Positions 21,356-33,935 of a DNA stretch of 64,000 nucleotides are shown here, one piece after another. How positions within the stretch are numbered: the first letter of the stretch is position 1; each line of letters opens with the position of its first letter. A program made the translations under genes and the position numbers. Origin of the DNA: Argentina anserina (lineage: Eukaryota; Streptophyta; Magnoliopsida; Rosales; Rosaceae); assembly GCF_933775445.1 (NCBI RefSeq), contig NC_065877.1:25544001-25608000 (forward strand). Direction: 5' to 3'. Under the pieces are notes generated by a model. It did not search any database. It was not told the origin of the DNA and saw nothing but the letters and a program-made list of their open reading frames with translations.

Positions 21356-22738
21356 GTTGAGAAAATCTCAATTCTTTAAAGTGTTAATTTTGTACTATAT
21401 TGTATATTTGTAAAAATAAATTCCTGGAACAATATGGTGAACAGTAATATTCTGTTAAAAAAATTTACAAGTATTTTTTTTACATCTTTACAAAAAGAAA
21501 AAAAAAGTAAATCTCTGTAAATTTTTTTTACTTTTTGTTTTGTTTTTTTATAGTGTAAAAATATCAAAATACTTGTAAATTGTAAAAAACAATTTACTTT
21601 ATTTTTTTTATTTTGTAAAGTGTACAAAAAATAAATAAATAAAACTTTATCTTTGTAAAAATAATTTTTGTGTACTGTAAACAGTAAATTGAAAAAATAA
21701 TAAAATAAAATAAAAATAAATGTATGTGAACAGTAACATGTCCCAAAAAATTACAATTTTTTGTTCTTTTTTATTCTATATTTTTGTGATAAATGTTTTA
21801 ATTTTGTTGTAGTATGCATATAGGATACTTGTTACACTTAGATAAATTTTTAAGTAAGCTAAAATATTTATTTATGCTTAGTTTATTGTAAGTTATAAAA
21901 TGAACGGATAGGTAAAGTCTATTTTGTTAATATTAGACTTAACCCTCCATTTGTACATTGCTAAGGTCACTTGGGGTTGATGGCGGCTTTTATTAACACT
22001 TTGGGGTCAGTCTATCACACAAAGGTATTCTGGCCTGAGTGAGGGACATGTTATTTCCATTATCCTGGTTCAAGGTTTACAAAATTGGATCTCAGAGGCC
22101 CATAGACTGACATACATCTCAGTGATGGAGTCGATTGGGAAAACATCATTTCGAGGATGTGCCCCCCGTGGTGTCCAACAAATGAGTCATGCCTTATGAC
22201 TATCTCTAATTCTAGATATCCAGCCTTCTGAAACAACGGAATCAGTTTGTGTCTAGACGACGTACTTAGGCCGCACGTCCACCTCGCTTTATAACTTAAA
22301 AAATAATTTTGTATAAATAGATGTATATATTTTCAAAAGAAAATGATATTCTAACTTTTAAGGTATATCGGATAAAGCAAGACCTTTACCTGGGGTTGTT
22401 TCAGTTTATTGCACAGTTAGCTCATCTGCTCCACGTACCTTAAATGTTAGGATTGTGTGTGAATAAAATCAATTAGACTTAGTAATACTTTACACTTGTA
22501 GATTTCGTAACAAAAAATAAAAAATAAAATAAAAAACAAAAAAACAAAAAAAGAAAGAAAAAAACAATCAATCCGTAACAAACAAAGAAAAAAAACGAAA
22601 GTGAAAGATGAAAACCTAGTTTCAAAACCAGAAATGACATCGATCAGAGAGCAGAATAGCCAAGTAGAATGAGCAGTTGGGGAGACATCATCCTCTAACA
22701 TAGCGTACCATGTTCTAGAGGAGGGCAAGACGAGTGAT
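21356..22738 (+). other. Athila-like element leader
   Basis: Region between the primer binding site and gag. Extremely A/T-rich in 21360-21800 with runs of TTTTTT and AAAAA, no frames, then ordinary AT-rich DNA. Athila elements usually have a long leader here. Confidence 0.6.
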
Positions 22739-24256
22739 TTTGAGTTAAAGAGTGGGTTCCTACATCATTTGCCTAAGTTTCATGGACTCTGAGGAGATGA
22801 CCCCAATCAATATCTCACTATGTTCCAGTTCAACTGTGAGACCATGTGCCCCAGAGGAGCTGATATTCAGATAGTGAAGATGAGGGCGTTTCTATATTCA
22901 TTAGAGGATCGAGCTCAAAAGTGGTTGTTTGAGGTACCTACTGGTCGTATTACTTCATGGACAACAATGGTGAATGAGTTTTTGTCAAAGTATTTTCCCT
23001 CATCAAGGGTGACACACATCAGGAAGCAGATAATAGGAATCAAGCAAGGACCAGATGAGTCATTCTACAATTACTATGAGAGGTTCAAATCTCTTGTAGC
23101 ATCATGCCCAGCCCATGGGATTAGAGAAGGTATGTTGCTTCAGTATTTCTATGAAGGATTGCTACAAATGGAAAGAGAGTTCCTTGATTCAGCTGGTGGT
23201 GGATCGTTTTTAGAGAAGAGAGCTATGAACAACCAACAATTTGAAACATCTGCTAGTTCCACATGGCAGGTACATGAGACCAACTCGAGTTTAAGCTCTG
23301 TTCTAGAGGACAAGGTTGATGAGTTGTCCAAGATGATGAGTCATTTCATGAAGACTAGTGGAGCTCAAGTTTGTGAAATCTGTACGGAGGGGCACCATAC
23401 TGATCAGTGTCCTCAAGTTGCTTCTAGTGGAGGGTATGCGGAAGTCAATGCCCTTGGTTATCAAGGAGGTTAGAGGTACAATCCATTTTCAAATACCTAC
23501 AACCCTGGCCTACGTGATCATCCAAACTTTCGGTGGTCTAATAATGAGAATGTACTAAGGCCACATCAGAATGCTATGCAATTTGGGCCTCGTCCGGCTA
23601 GTCCATTTAGACCACAAGCTCCACTACTTAATGTTCCACCTCCCAACGTGAATAGTACTCCTAATTATGATGAGATGTTTACATATTTAGCTGCTGGGCA
23701 AAGTCAATTGAATACCGTGACTCAAACTTTGGTGGTGGGTCAACAAGCGAATAGCAAGGACATTGCGGAGCTAAAAACACATATGGGCTAGGTAGTAGAC
23801 TTCATTGGCCGTTTTTCTGAGCAAGGGAAGTTGCCAAGTGGTGTCATACCTAACCCAAAGAATGAGCAAGCCCAAGCTATCATGACAAAGAGTGGGCTCG
23901 AGCTAAAGGAGCGGCCTAGTATTGTTAGGAAGGCCCAAACGGCCCATGTTCTTGAGGAGGGTGACGAGATGACTATGATGAATGACTTGGAGAAAGATTC
24001 AGCTACCTCCAAGAAGGAGAGTGTGCCGATCCATGAAGCACACAATGGTACAAATGCTAACTCAAATGAATTAGTTAAAACTAATCATATTTCGTGTGTA
24101 TGTTTCCCTTCTAGGTTTGCAAAGAGCAAGAAGGATAAATCTGATGAGGAGGTGTTAGAGGTCTTTAGGAAGGTGCAAGTTTACCTTCCATTGTTGGGTG
24201 TATCAAGCATATCCCAAAGTATGCGAAATTTCTTAAAGAGCTTTGCACTTCAATAA
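22739..24256 (+). pseudogene. Athila-like gag remnant
   Basis: It reads from about FELKSGFLHHLPKF through the gag core (RAQKWLFEVPTGRITSW, YYERFKSLVASCPAHG) to a zinc knuckle CEICTEGHHTDQC near 23365-23405. It then continues after stops to a 3' part ending near 24256. In-frame stops at 22790 (TGA), 23471 (TAG) and 23789 (TAG) fall where related gag proteins carry R or Q codons, so C-to-T change is the simplest cause. The nucleocapsid function is lost. Confidence 0.88.
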
Positions 24257-24279
24257 GACAAATTAGGGAAGAGAAGGTA

Positions 24280-24900
24280 GTGAAGATGAATGAGACAGTT
24301 TCAGCTGTCCTCCAAAAGAAGCTACCCCCTAAGATGAAGGATCCGGGAAGTTTCTCTGTCCCATGTAAAATTGGTAACACATTATTTGATAATGGTATGC
24401 TTGATCTAGGTGTTTCGATAAATGTCATGTCATATAATGTTTATCAATCACTACGATTAGGACCTTTGAAGAATGATAATGTGATTATCCAATTAGCAGA
24501 TCAGTCTAACAAATAACCTAAGGGGTATGTTGAGGATGTCCTTGTGCAGGTTAGTCACTTGATTTTTCCTACAAATTTTTATGTGCTAGACATGAAGGTA
24601 TCACCCTTAGAGACAACTCCACTTCTTTTGGGGAGACCATTCATGAGGATTGAAGGACATGCATCGATGTTGCAAGTGGGAGTTTGACGATGGAGTTTGA
24701 TGTAGATGTTATCAGCTTCAACATTTTTAAGGCAATGAAGTACCTAGTTTCTGACCTTAACTCGTGCTTTTCTGTGGATGATTCTATTGCACAGGTTATG
24801 TCAGAGAGGTTAGAAGCATAGCAATTAGCTATGGAGCAAGGGGCCAGATTTGATAAGCATGGAGACCGTGTCCCAAGAGAGGAGTGGGCTGATTTTGAGC
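24280..24900 (+). pseudogene. Athila-like aspartic protease remnant
   Basis: The frame carries DPGSFSVPCKIG followed by LDLGVSINVMSYNVY, the active-site region DxGxSxN of Athila proteases, then downstream VLVQVSHLIFPTNFYVLDM and LLLGRPFM after a stop at about 24514. A frameshift near 24685 and further stops break the link to reverse transcriptase. Confidence 0.8.
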
Positions 24901-25164
24901 CCAAATTTTCGAAATAGTAAATGAGCTAGAAGCTCAACCATACAAAATGTATACCTCTTTCTTGTCAATTCCCATTTCTACTAATAAATTGTTACCATCT
25001 ATGGGACAGGCCCCAAAGTTAGATTTGAAGGAGCTTCCAGATCATTTGAAGTATGTGTACCTTGGAAAGGATGATACTCAACCAGTTATTGTGTCATCAA
25101 CACTGAATAAGCAGCAAGAAGCTAGATTGATTGATGTGCTTAAGAGGAACAAGACCGGTATTGG

Positions 25165-26560
25165 ATGGACTTTGGCGGATATCAAGGGGATCAAGGGATC
25201 AGCCCTACAACTTGTGTTCATATGATACTTTTGGAGGATGGCGCCAAGCCTACACGTGATGCTCAGAGGAGATTGCACCCACCAATGATGAAAATTGTGA
25301 AAGATGAGGTGATCAAGCTGTTTGATTGTGGAGTGATCTATCCTATCTCGGACAGTCAATGGATTTCACCAGTGCAAATTGGGCCTAAGAAGAGTGGGGT
25401 GACTGTTGTGAAAAATGAGTTGAATGACTTGGTACCCCAGATGTTGGTGACCAGTCATAGGATGTGCATTGATTATAGGAAGTTGAATGCTATAATACGC
25501 AAGGATCACATGCCTTCGTCGTTTATGGACCAGATGTTGGAGAGATTAACTGGACACGAGTTATATTGTTTTCTAGATGGGTACAGTGGGTACAACCAGA
25601 TATGCATTCAGCTGGAGGATCAGGAGAAGACGACATTTACATATCCATTTGGCACTTTTGCCTATCGACGCATGCATTATGGGTTGTGCAACGCACCAGG
25701 TACATTTCAACGATGTATGCTTGCTATTTTCTCTGACTTTATCGAAATATAATTGAGGTCTTTATGGATGATTTTAGTGTTTATGGGAAAGACATTGATG
25801 CATGTTTAGAGAACTTAGAGTTAATCCTGAAAATGTGTGTAGAAACTAATCTTGTCCTTAATTGGGAAAATGTCATTTCATGGTGAATCAAGGGATAGTT
25901 TTGGGACATATTGTATCTGCTAAGGGTATTGAGGTAGACAATGCTAAGGTTGATATTGTGCATCACTTTCCCTCTCCCACAACTGTGAGAGAGGTTCGTT
26001 CTTTCCTTGGTCATGTAGGATTTTATAGGAGATTCATCAAGGATTTTTCCATGGTTGCGAGACCTAAGTGTACCTTATTGCAGAAGGATGTGTCGTTCAT
26101 ATGGGATGATGCATGTGAGAAAGCGTTTGTAAAATTGAAAGAGTTGTTGACTAGTGCACTCATCATTTGTCCTCTGGATTGGAACTTGCCCTTCGAATTG
26201 ATGTGCGATGCTTCAGACTATGCAATTGGGGCAGTGTTGGGCCAAAAAAGAGAAAAAAAAACCTGCAGTGATTTACTATGTGTGTAGGACTCTTAATAAG
26301 GCCCAGAAATTATTCGATTACGGAAAATGAGCTTTTTGCTGTAATCTTTGCTTTAGAAAAATTTTGATCATATCTTTTGCATTCTAAAGTTATTGTGTAT
26401 TCTGACCATGAAGCCTTAAAATATTTGATGACTAAAAAAGATGCTAAGCCCAGGTTGATCCGGTGGATACTGTTGATTCAAAAAATTAACCTTGAGATTC
26501 GAGATAAGAAGGAAAGTGAGAATGTGGTGGCTGATCATTTGAGTAGGATCGTGTGAGATG
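25165..26560 (+). pseudogene. Athila-like reverse transcriptase / RNase H remnant
   Basis: Reverse transcriptase motifs are in order: WISPVQIGPKKSGVTVV, RMCIDYRKLNAI, FLDGYSGYNQI, TFTYPFGTFAYRRMHYGLCN and APGTFQRCM. A break at about 25750 follows, then VFMDDFSVYG (the YxDD-equivalent, FMDD) in another frame. The connection and RNase H follow with VRSFLGHVGFYRRFIKDFS and FELMCDASDYAIGAVLGQ (catalytic D in DASD). More breaks occur near 26250-26350. A single-base loss just before FMDD removes activity. Confidence 0.9.
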
Positions 26561-26769
26561 AGGAAAGAGAGCCACTATGTAAGACTTTCCCAGATGAGCA
26601 ACTCTTTGGGATGGAGGTAAGTGTGCCTTGGTATGCAGACATTGTCAATTAGTTAGTTACCAAGACTTTTCCTAGTACATTTTCGCAGGCTAATAAGGCT
26701 AAATTGAAGAAAATGGCTAGACATTATATGTGGGATGAACCATATTTATGAAAACAATGTAGTGATCAA

Positions 26770-27689
26770 GTCATTAGGAGATGTGTCCCAGAAAATGAGC
26801 ATAGGTCAATTCTGAACTTCTATCATAATGAGGCATGTGGAGGTCATTTTGGGCCTCGTAGAACATCTTTGAAGGTGTTGGAATGTGGATTTTATTGGCC
26901 TACTATTTTCAAGGATGCATACATATTTTGTGTTTCTTGTGATAGGTGTCAACGGACAGGTAAGATTGATCCGAGAGATCAAATGCCCCTTACTCCTATT
27001 ATTACTGTCGAAATTTTTGATGTGTGGGGTATAGATTTCATGGGTCCATTTCCTTCATCTAGAGAATTCTTGTATATCTTATTGGCTGTTGATTATGTGT
27101 CGAAGTGGGTGGAGGCAAAGACCACCAAGACTAATGATTCAAAAGTGGTTGCAGGTTCTTGAGAACTAACATATTTTGCAGGTTTGGAGTACCACGTGTT
27201 TTGATAAGTGATAAAGGTTCTCATTTCTGCAACCGGACAATTGAGGCATTGCTCAAGAAGTATGGAGTAACCCACAAAGTTTCGACACCATATCATCCTC
27301 AGACAAGTGACATGTCAAAAGTGTCCAATAGAGAAATCAAGGGAATTCTGGAGAAAAATGTAGGTCCAACAAGGAATGATTGGAGTGATCGGTTGGATGA
27401 TACATTATGGGCCTACAGGACCGTGTACAAGACGCCTATTGAGATGTCACCATTCAGATTGGTGTATGGGAAGACATGTCACCTGCCAGTGGAATTAGAG
27501 CACATAGCATGGTGGGCGGTGAAGAAGTTGAACATAAGCTTGGATGAAGCAAGTCTACATCGAAAATTGCAGCTCAATGAGCTTGAGGAGATTAGGAATG
27601 AGGCTTACGATGCTTCGTTGATTTACAAGGAGAAAACTCGTGCTTACCATGACAAAATGATTAGAAGAAAGAAGTTCCAAGTAAACTAG
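26770..27689 (+). pseudogene. Athila-like integrase remnant
   Basis: An HHCC zinc-binding start ([10 protein letters not shown] ... CVSCDRCQR, 26825-26955) leads into the DDE core: [10 protein letters not shown] holds the first D (about 27030), LISDKGSHF the second (about 27200) and NREIKGILEK the E (about 27345). A frameshift with a stop at 27160 splits the core between the first and second aspartates. The tail AWWAVKKLN and ELEEIRNEAYDAS is conserved in Athila/Tat integrases. Confidence 0.9.
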
Positions 27690-29681
27690 AAAGTTCTGTT
27701 ATTTCGAGGCTTATATTGTTTCCAAGGAAACTTCGTTCGCGTTGGGTTGGCCAATTTGTTGTTACTAACGTGTTTGCTCATGGTGCAGTTGAGATTCAAA
27801 GTGATACAACAGAAATGCATTCAAGGTGAATGGGTATCGACTTAAGCCATACTATGAGTCATTTGAGGAGCACATGTATGAGGAGACACTTATGAGAGAT
27901 GCGCCTAATGGAGAATGAACATGAGAGAGTCTAGGCTAAGAGACTATAAAGCTCAAGCGTTGCATGGGAGGCAACCCATTTCAACCGTATCTGTGGAGGA
28001 GTCGTCTACGGGAGTTTGAATTTTCTAATCCCTTCACTCTTATGGTTGAATTGTATATGTGTTGATATGTGATCTTATTCTATGCTTATGAATTACATTC
28101 TTACGATTGAGCTTACATTGAGGACAATGTAATTTTCTAAGTGTGGGGTATGGTTGCAAGATCATTGATTGTTTGTTTTTGCTTTGATTTATTGTTTGTG
28201 TCATGATATAAAAAATCAGAAAATTGAATGAAAAAAAAGATGAAAAAAAATTTGTATTGCTTTATTGAGTCTTAGGATACCCCTAAAGTCTAGGATGGTT
28301 ATGTCTCTAAATGCATATATGATGGTTTTGCATTTCATACGAATTAAATTGTAAGTTTCATTGATGTTGTGGATTTGGTATGAACATATGAGATTTTGAT
28401 TGATTGATTATAGCATACATGTTTTGGTCAGTTTAAAGTCTATGATAACATCTGAGTTTTTGAGCCTGTGTACTTTCTTCATGAGATGTAATATGAAATT
28501 TCGTCGTTGTTCATGAACCTCACTATTCTTTGCATATTCAATAACTATGTGTCATAGCTTTTAATGGACTCTAGAATTTACTAGAACTCACTTTTGTGAT
28601 TGTTAAAACTTTTAAGTCATAAAATGCTCTGATTTTGAAAATGATTTATGGATCATTTTTATGAATACCACCACTTTTGCCACATCCATGTATCCTTTTA
28701 TGTGCTAGTTTGGGACCCCTTAGTTGAACCTCATTTGAACCTACATTGAGCATTTTCTTCATCACCTATGTTATCTTCATGCTTAGTATAGTTACCTCTA
28801 CCTTGTCCTAAAGACTTGGCAGAATTCTTGTTGAGATGATGCAAAAAATAAGGGTGGGGTGGAAGACATTTGAAAAAAAAATCACACAAGCTTTTAAGCA
28901 AACATTGCCTAGAAAAAAAAACAAGAAAAAAAAATGAATGATGAACTCGGCAAGAAAAGAAAAAATGTTATGTTGTCTTTCATTTGTGATTTGGAGTTGA
29001 GTTGTAATTGAAGGTCTAAAAATTTTTACTTGACCTTTGGCCATGTTCATTTTGTGGTTAGAATGATGATTGTGCCCAACTTGTTATATTCGGCCCCTGA
29101 TGGTGTGTGGTGTCATAAGGATGATGTTTACTCTGCTAAGTCTATATGATTATCTTTGTGATTCCTTGATATTTCATGCTTTTAGCTAAGCCTAAACATT
29201 TACCTTATCTAATGATCCTAATGATTCTTAAAATGAGCAAATCTTGGTTTGTGGAAATGATCACAAGAGTTTAGCATATGGTTTTGGTCCATTTGTGCAC
29301 TTAGTTGTTAAATGAGGTTTTCCTCTATTATTCACAAAGTGCTTTCATTTTTTGAAATATGCAAGTTATTTGATGCCTTAATATCCTTTCTTTTGCATAT
29401 ACTTGTGTGTGAATGATAACCATGAATCTGAGTGAAAAGAAGAGAGTATGCCTTGTGAGGAGGATTGGATTGACTAAACATGTTAAATGTTTATTGTCTC
29501 GTATCTGACTTATTCATAATATGAAGCATGTTTATGAAACTTGGAATTAATGTGCTTAAAATCAAATGCTTAAACTTGAAAGCTATGTGTTTTGAGATTC
29601 TGAGGCAATCATTTAGGGGCAATAGTGTCTTGTTTAGTTTTGTTTTACTAGGGGACTAGCAAAAGCCAAGTGTGAGGTAGT
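27690..29681 (+). other. Athila-like 3' internal region, no frame left
   Basis: About 2 kb between integrase and the right LTR. Some Athila elements carry an env-like frame here; none is visible. Just before the LTR is a purine-rich stretch (29651-29675, AGGGGACTAGCAAAAG) that may include the polypurine tract. Confidence 0.6.
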
Positions 29682-31376
29682 TGATAGTAGCACTTTATGT
29701 GACGTTCTTAACATATTTTTACTTTAATTTGTACTTTGCTTAGCCTTTATTGTTTTACTATTGAGTCATTGAGTCGTAGTAAGAGTCTTAGGCGGTATTG
29801 AATGCATTTTTGTGTTTGCATGAGTTAAAAACGCATAATTGGTCTAGAGTCCTAGTTTGAGTAGAAATCCTTGTAGGACTAGGAAACCTAGTTGGATTAT
29901 GAGTCTTCATCTTTCTACGTTTTGGTCGCATTGACGATATTTTGAGTCCTTCTTGCACTATGAATCCTTGTTAGGTTTCGAAACTAATTATCTCTTACTT
30001 ATGATTTTATTTTCTTATTTTCAGATTGGATTTAAGAGATAATACTAAAGGAAAACAAGGAGAAGCCATGCACATAGAGTCCTATCATCAACAAGTCATG
30101 CAACAATTAGATAGAAGAGAGAATTAAAGAAAAAGAGATAGAGCCAAGTCATGCAACAATTAAATAGAAGATGATCATTAAAGGAATAAAACATGGCATG
30201 CTTAGGGAATAAAACATAACATGATTTAGGGAATAAAACATGACATGATTTAGGAAATAAAACATGGCATTATTATAGGAAGAAATAGGCAAGTTCAAAC
30301 CCTCCCTCTTTCCTCTATATATATATGGCTTCACCTCTCAAATAATATCACTTCTCATTAGCATTCAAGAGCCAAAACTCTACCAAAAAACCACTATAAA
30401 CTTCCCTCACAAATTAGCCAAGTCGTCCACCCCAAAACCATCATCATCTCCACCGAGTTTCACTTATTGCAGCCGTACCTCTAAGGTTCCTACAACGTGT
30501 GATTCTCGTAACTCATCTCCATGACTTCGTCTATTTGTGTTAATCTACATTTTTTTACCTATGAAGATTATAAGTTGTTGTTTATGTGGAAATATTGGTT
30601 TATATTTGTTTTAGAATTTTCAGATTGTATTTGATATGTTTTTGAGACTATGCCGAAATTATGTTCTTATAATTATTGAAGTTTGTATTTTTCTATTGTT
30701 GTATTCTAATCATCTTTCTCATACTTTTAAATTAGTTTCAGATTTGTGCATATGAATTTAGTGCTTGGATGCACTCCCTAAGATTGTGTTTGAGTGCTAG
30801 ATTCATCAACCATATTGACACAAATCGAATCATACCCTAAGTAGGTTTGGTTTGTGTTGATTAAAAGTGGTAAAAATTCTGGAAATTTGCATGTGAAACT
30901 ATGGTGGGTGACGACATACATGAAACATATCTCCAACAAAGATTTGGTGCTTAAATGTAATCTTGTTTGATTTCTACCCTAAGTGCTGTCAAACTTGATT
31001 GTATGTAATTTAGGTGAGTCAATAGAAATCTTGTATGATTAGATGTTCCCCTAAGGCTTTAATTGTATTGGTGTTTAAAAGTATGTAATCAGAAAAATTA
31101 GAATGCATGATACAACCAAACTTGTAATTATGTGGTGCATTGGTGAATTTGGTTTAAGTTCATTAAAGAGAAACCGATCATATAAATAATAATTTATGTT
31201 TTATTTTAATAGTTAATAATCAATCTCAAACTCCCCCCCCCCCTCCAAAATTATTTGTTAACACTAAAAGTTTAGAGTTACCTTCAATTCTCCAGACTAA
31301 ATGATTCCTGCTTATTCTATACTAACGATGACATTTTACAGGATTTATTATATACGTTTTAATTAACGCTCTATCA
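29682..31376 (+). repeat. Right (3') LTR of the Athila-like element, 1695 bp
   Basis: It starts TGATAG and ends CTATCA, so the ends are inverted repeats. It keeps the blocks missing from the left LTR. A TATA-like ATATATATATGG near 30319-30330 lies inside the block that the left LTR has lost, so the left copy may have lost its promoter. Confidence 0.88.
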
Positions 31377-31718
31377 TTAAATTAAACCAAATACAATTAA
31401 ATTAATAGGTAACAACGACCACCTGATCTAGTATCCGAAAATGATGTTAGCTATTTAACTACCATAAAAAAATTTGCGAAAAGTTCGTTCCATAAAAATC
31501 TGTGTACGCATCAATTGATCACAAAGTTAAGGAAGGGCCAGAACCCGTTTTCGCAGCAACATCTATAATCTGGATGCACCTAACTGTGCACAAGCTGAAA
31601 TAAACCCAAGGAATGTAACCTCATCAAGCCCTAGTCCAAGCCAACACCTTACATTCTCTCAAAGCAATCCAATGCCTCTTTTGGTATTGAATTCTGAGCG
31701 TAACCGGTAATTATGGCA
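31377..31718. other. Unique spacer, nothing recognised
   Basis: Unremarkable AT-rich sequence between the Athila-like element and the neprosin 3' flank homology. Confidence 0.5.
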
Positions 31719-31975
31719 GTCCAAAGTCCAAACCACCATGTATAACTTTCAAAGAAAACTTCAAACAGAGAACTAGATGTCTAGCAAGGTCCATGAAACC
31801 ACATCCTTTCAGGCATTTCAACAAACACCTTGCACCCACAACAGAAAAACTCAATCTTTAAAATTCAAATACGTATCGATCAATCATAATGTTCACCGCA
31901 ATCTAATCAAATGAGACTTCATAATAATATTCTAACACCAACAGCATCTACGTGAAAAAAAAGAGGTCTATCTAG
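31719..31975. repeat. Left part of the neprosin gene 2 3' flank
   Basis: Homologous to about 310-545 downstream of neprosin gene 1. It is cut off from the rest of this flank (43390 on) by the nested insertions. The 8-bp CTATCTAG target duplication of the hAT-like element occupies 31968-31975. Confidence 0.8.
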
Positions 31976-32163
31976 TAGGGTGGACACGGGTCCATTCGGT
32001 TCGGTTTTGGACAAAACCCATAACCCAACCTAAATTTTAAATTCGGTTCGGTTCGGTTCGGTTTTTCTATTTTAGAGACTGTAACCCACAACCCAACCCA
32101 ACCTGTACAGTTCAGTTCGATTCGGTTCAGTTTTTTTTCGGTTTTACCCGTATGTAAAATACG

Positions 32164-32194
<31 letters not shown>

Positions 32195-32670
32195 TAATTC
32201 ATCCAATTCAGACCTCATTTGACTGTCATAATTTTCGGTAAATTGAAAACCACTATTATGCCCTAAGGGAGGATCCATTACAAAGATGCGAACGCCGAAA
32301 GCCGTTTGCATATTTGAAGTCAACTAATTTTGTTACCTATCGTGCGCGGTCTGTAATAACCCCAATTTTACGAACAATATTAGTTTGATTCGAACTCTAT
32401 AAAATTTCGAATTTTAATTAGAATGAATGTGTTTGGTTGCGATGTTATTAAACGAGAAACGGAAACGTTCTCGGAACGTTTAAATTCTAAAAACGTTACA
32501 TTTCCGTAACGTTTATATCGACGTTTATTCCGTCGATCGGTTGCGAAAACTTCCTTCACGAAAGTTGTAGAGCGCGTCGATACGAGTTCGTGGATATGTG
32601 ACGCGTTCTAATCGGACGACGTACGTAAAAGTTATTAACGATCGAAGTTGTTTCCGATTTTGGAAACAAG

Positions 32671-32679
32671 TATATAAGG
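32671..32679 (+). promoter_or_regulatory. TATA box of the 5' LTR
   Basis: TATATAAGG followed about 25-35 bp later by the start of a CT-rich tract, the usual plant core promoter layout. The same box is at 39013-39021 in the 3' LTR. It is the likely start for the element's genomic RNA. Confidence 0.6.
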
Positions 32680-33650
32680 ACATTTTGGAGATTAGGGTTT
32701 CCATAATTAGAAAACCCTATCTCTCTTCACTTCCGCCTCCCTCCTTCCTTTCCCCCTCTCTCTCTCTCGGATCTTTCTCTTCTCTTTCTCCTTCTTCTTC
32801 CTTCCCGAGTTTCCTTCCTCTCATCTCTCTCTCTCGGTTCCTTCTCCTCCCTCTCCCTCTCGACCCCGAGCTCCTCCCTCACCCTCTAGACTCGCAACCC
32901 TCTCTTCTTCTCTCTCTCTCCCGACTCTCCCTACCCTTTGAAACTCTCACCGATCCGCCGCCTTCCGAGCAACGTGGCCCTCACCACCGGCCTAGGAGGC
33001 ACCGCGCCTACCCCTGCAAGCAACCCCAAGGAGGACGCACCCACTCGAGTCGTGCCGGAGCTCCACGGATCGCTCCAAGTTTCTGCGTTCTCCACCACCG
33101 TGTCAAGCCGAACTCCGGTGGTTTTCGAGCTCCGATCGAGGTGAGGATAGCCTAGGTTTGTTGATGAGATGTTGTTGTTGAATTTTGGTGTGTTGTTGTG
33201 ATGTTTTGGTGGAGATCGGAGGTCGGAGAGGATGGAGGGGTACCGCCGCCTTAGGCGGCGCGTGTGAGGAAGTGGGAGGGTCTAGGGGCGGCGTGAGGCC
33301 GTGGCGGAGAAGAGGGGAGAAAAAGGGAGAGAAATGGGGCGGCGGTGGCGTGTTACGCGCCGTCCCTGGGCTCGGCGCGTGTGCCCCACGCGCGGCCTGC
33401 CGGCGGGTGGCGCGTGTACCCCACGCGCCGCCACGTGCGGTGGTGCGACAGTGTTTTCCGATAGGGGTATTTTGGTAATTTACTGAAATGTAAATGTAAA
33501 TTTTATTTACTACGGTAAATGTAATTAATTTTTACCTTCGGTAAATGTAATTATAAATTACTTTCAGTAAATGTAAAAAGTACTTTGTAAAAGGGTAATT
33601 TCGTAAATTTTATTTACTGAGATTGTATTTACATTTAAATCGTACGTATA

Positions 33651-33935
33651 CGTACAGAAATACGTATTAATATTTATACGTACAGAAATACGTATTAATA
33701 TTTATACGTACAGAAATACGTATTAATATTTATACGTACAGAATTACGTATTATTATTTATACGTACAGAAATACGTATTTAATATTTATACGTACAGAA
33801 ATACGTATTTAATATTTATACGTACAGAAATACGTACATAATAATTATACGTACAGAAATACGTATATATTATTTATACGTACAGAAATACGTATATAGT
33901 ATTTATACGTACAGAAATACGTATAAATCGTATAT
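33651..33935 (+). repeat. Ten 28-29 bp ACGTA repeats in the 5' LTR
   Basis: The word CGTACAGAA occurs at 33651, 33679, 33707, 33735, 33763, 33792, 33821, 33850, 33879 and 33908. Each unit contains TACGTA-type palindromes at both ends of an AT core. The older solo LTR has only one or two equivalents, so the array expanded in this lineage. Confidence 0.92.

Larger units (their letters stand above)
20494..31376 (+). mobile_element. Decayed Athila-like Ty3/gypsy retrotransposon
   Basis: The left LTR (20494-21334) is followed by TGGCGCCGTTGCCGGGGA at 21338-21355, complementary to the 3' end of tRNA-Asp and typical of Athila. Gag, protease, reverse transcriptase, RNase H and integrase remains follow in the Ty3/gypsy order, then about 2 kb without frames, then the right LTR (29682-31376). 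All coding parts hold stops or frameshifts, so it cannot move by itself. The left LTR lacks its first 80 bp and two internal blocks relative to the right one. Confidence 0.92.

Noticed and set aside
32598..33478. Open frames of 185, 68, 97 and 61 aa in the CpG-rich part of the 5' LTR, repeated identically at 38940-39820
   Set aside because: They lie in the LTR leader and are low-complexity Ser/Pro/Leu or Arg/Gly sequence. The older solo LTR does not preserve the frames. Identity between the two copies reflects the young LTR pair, not coding selection.
33651..33935. Regular 28-bp repeats resembling a CRISPR array
   Set aside because: The sequence is plant nuclear DNA, the units are contiguous without unique spacers, and they sit inside an LTR duplicated at 39993.
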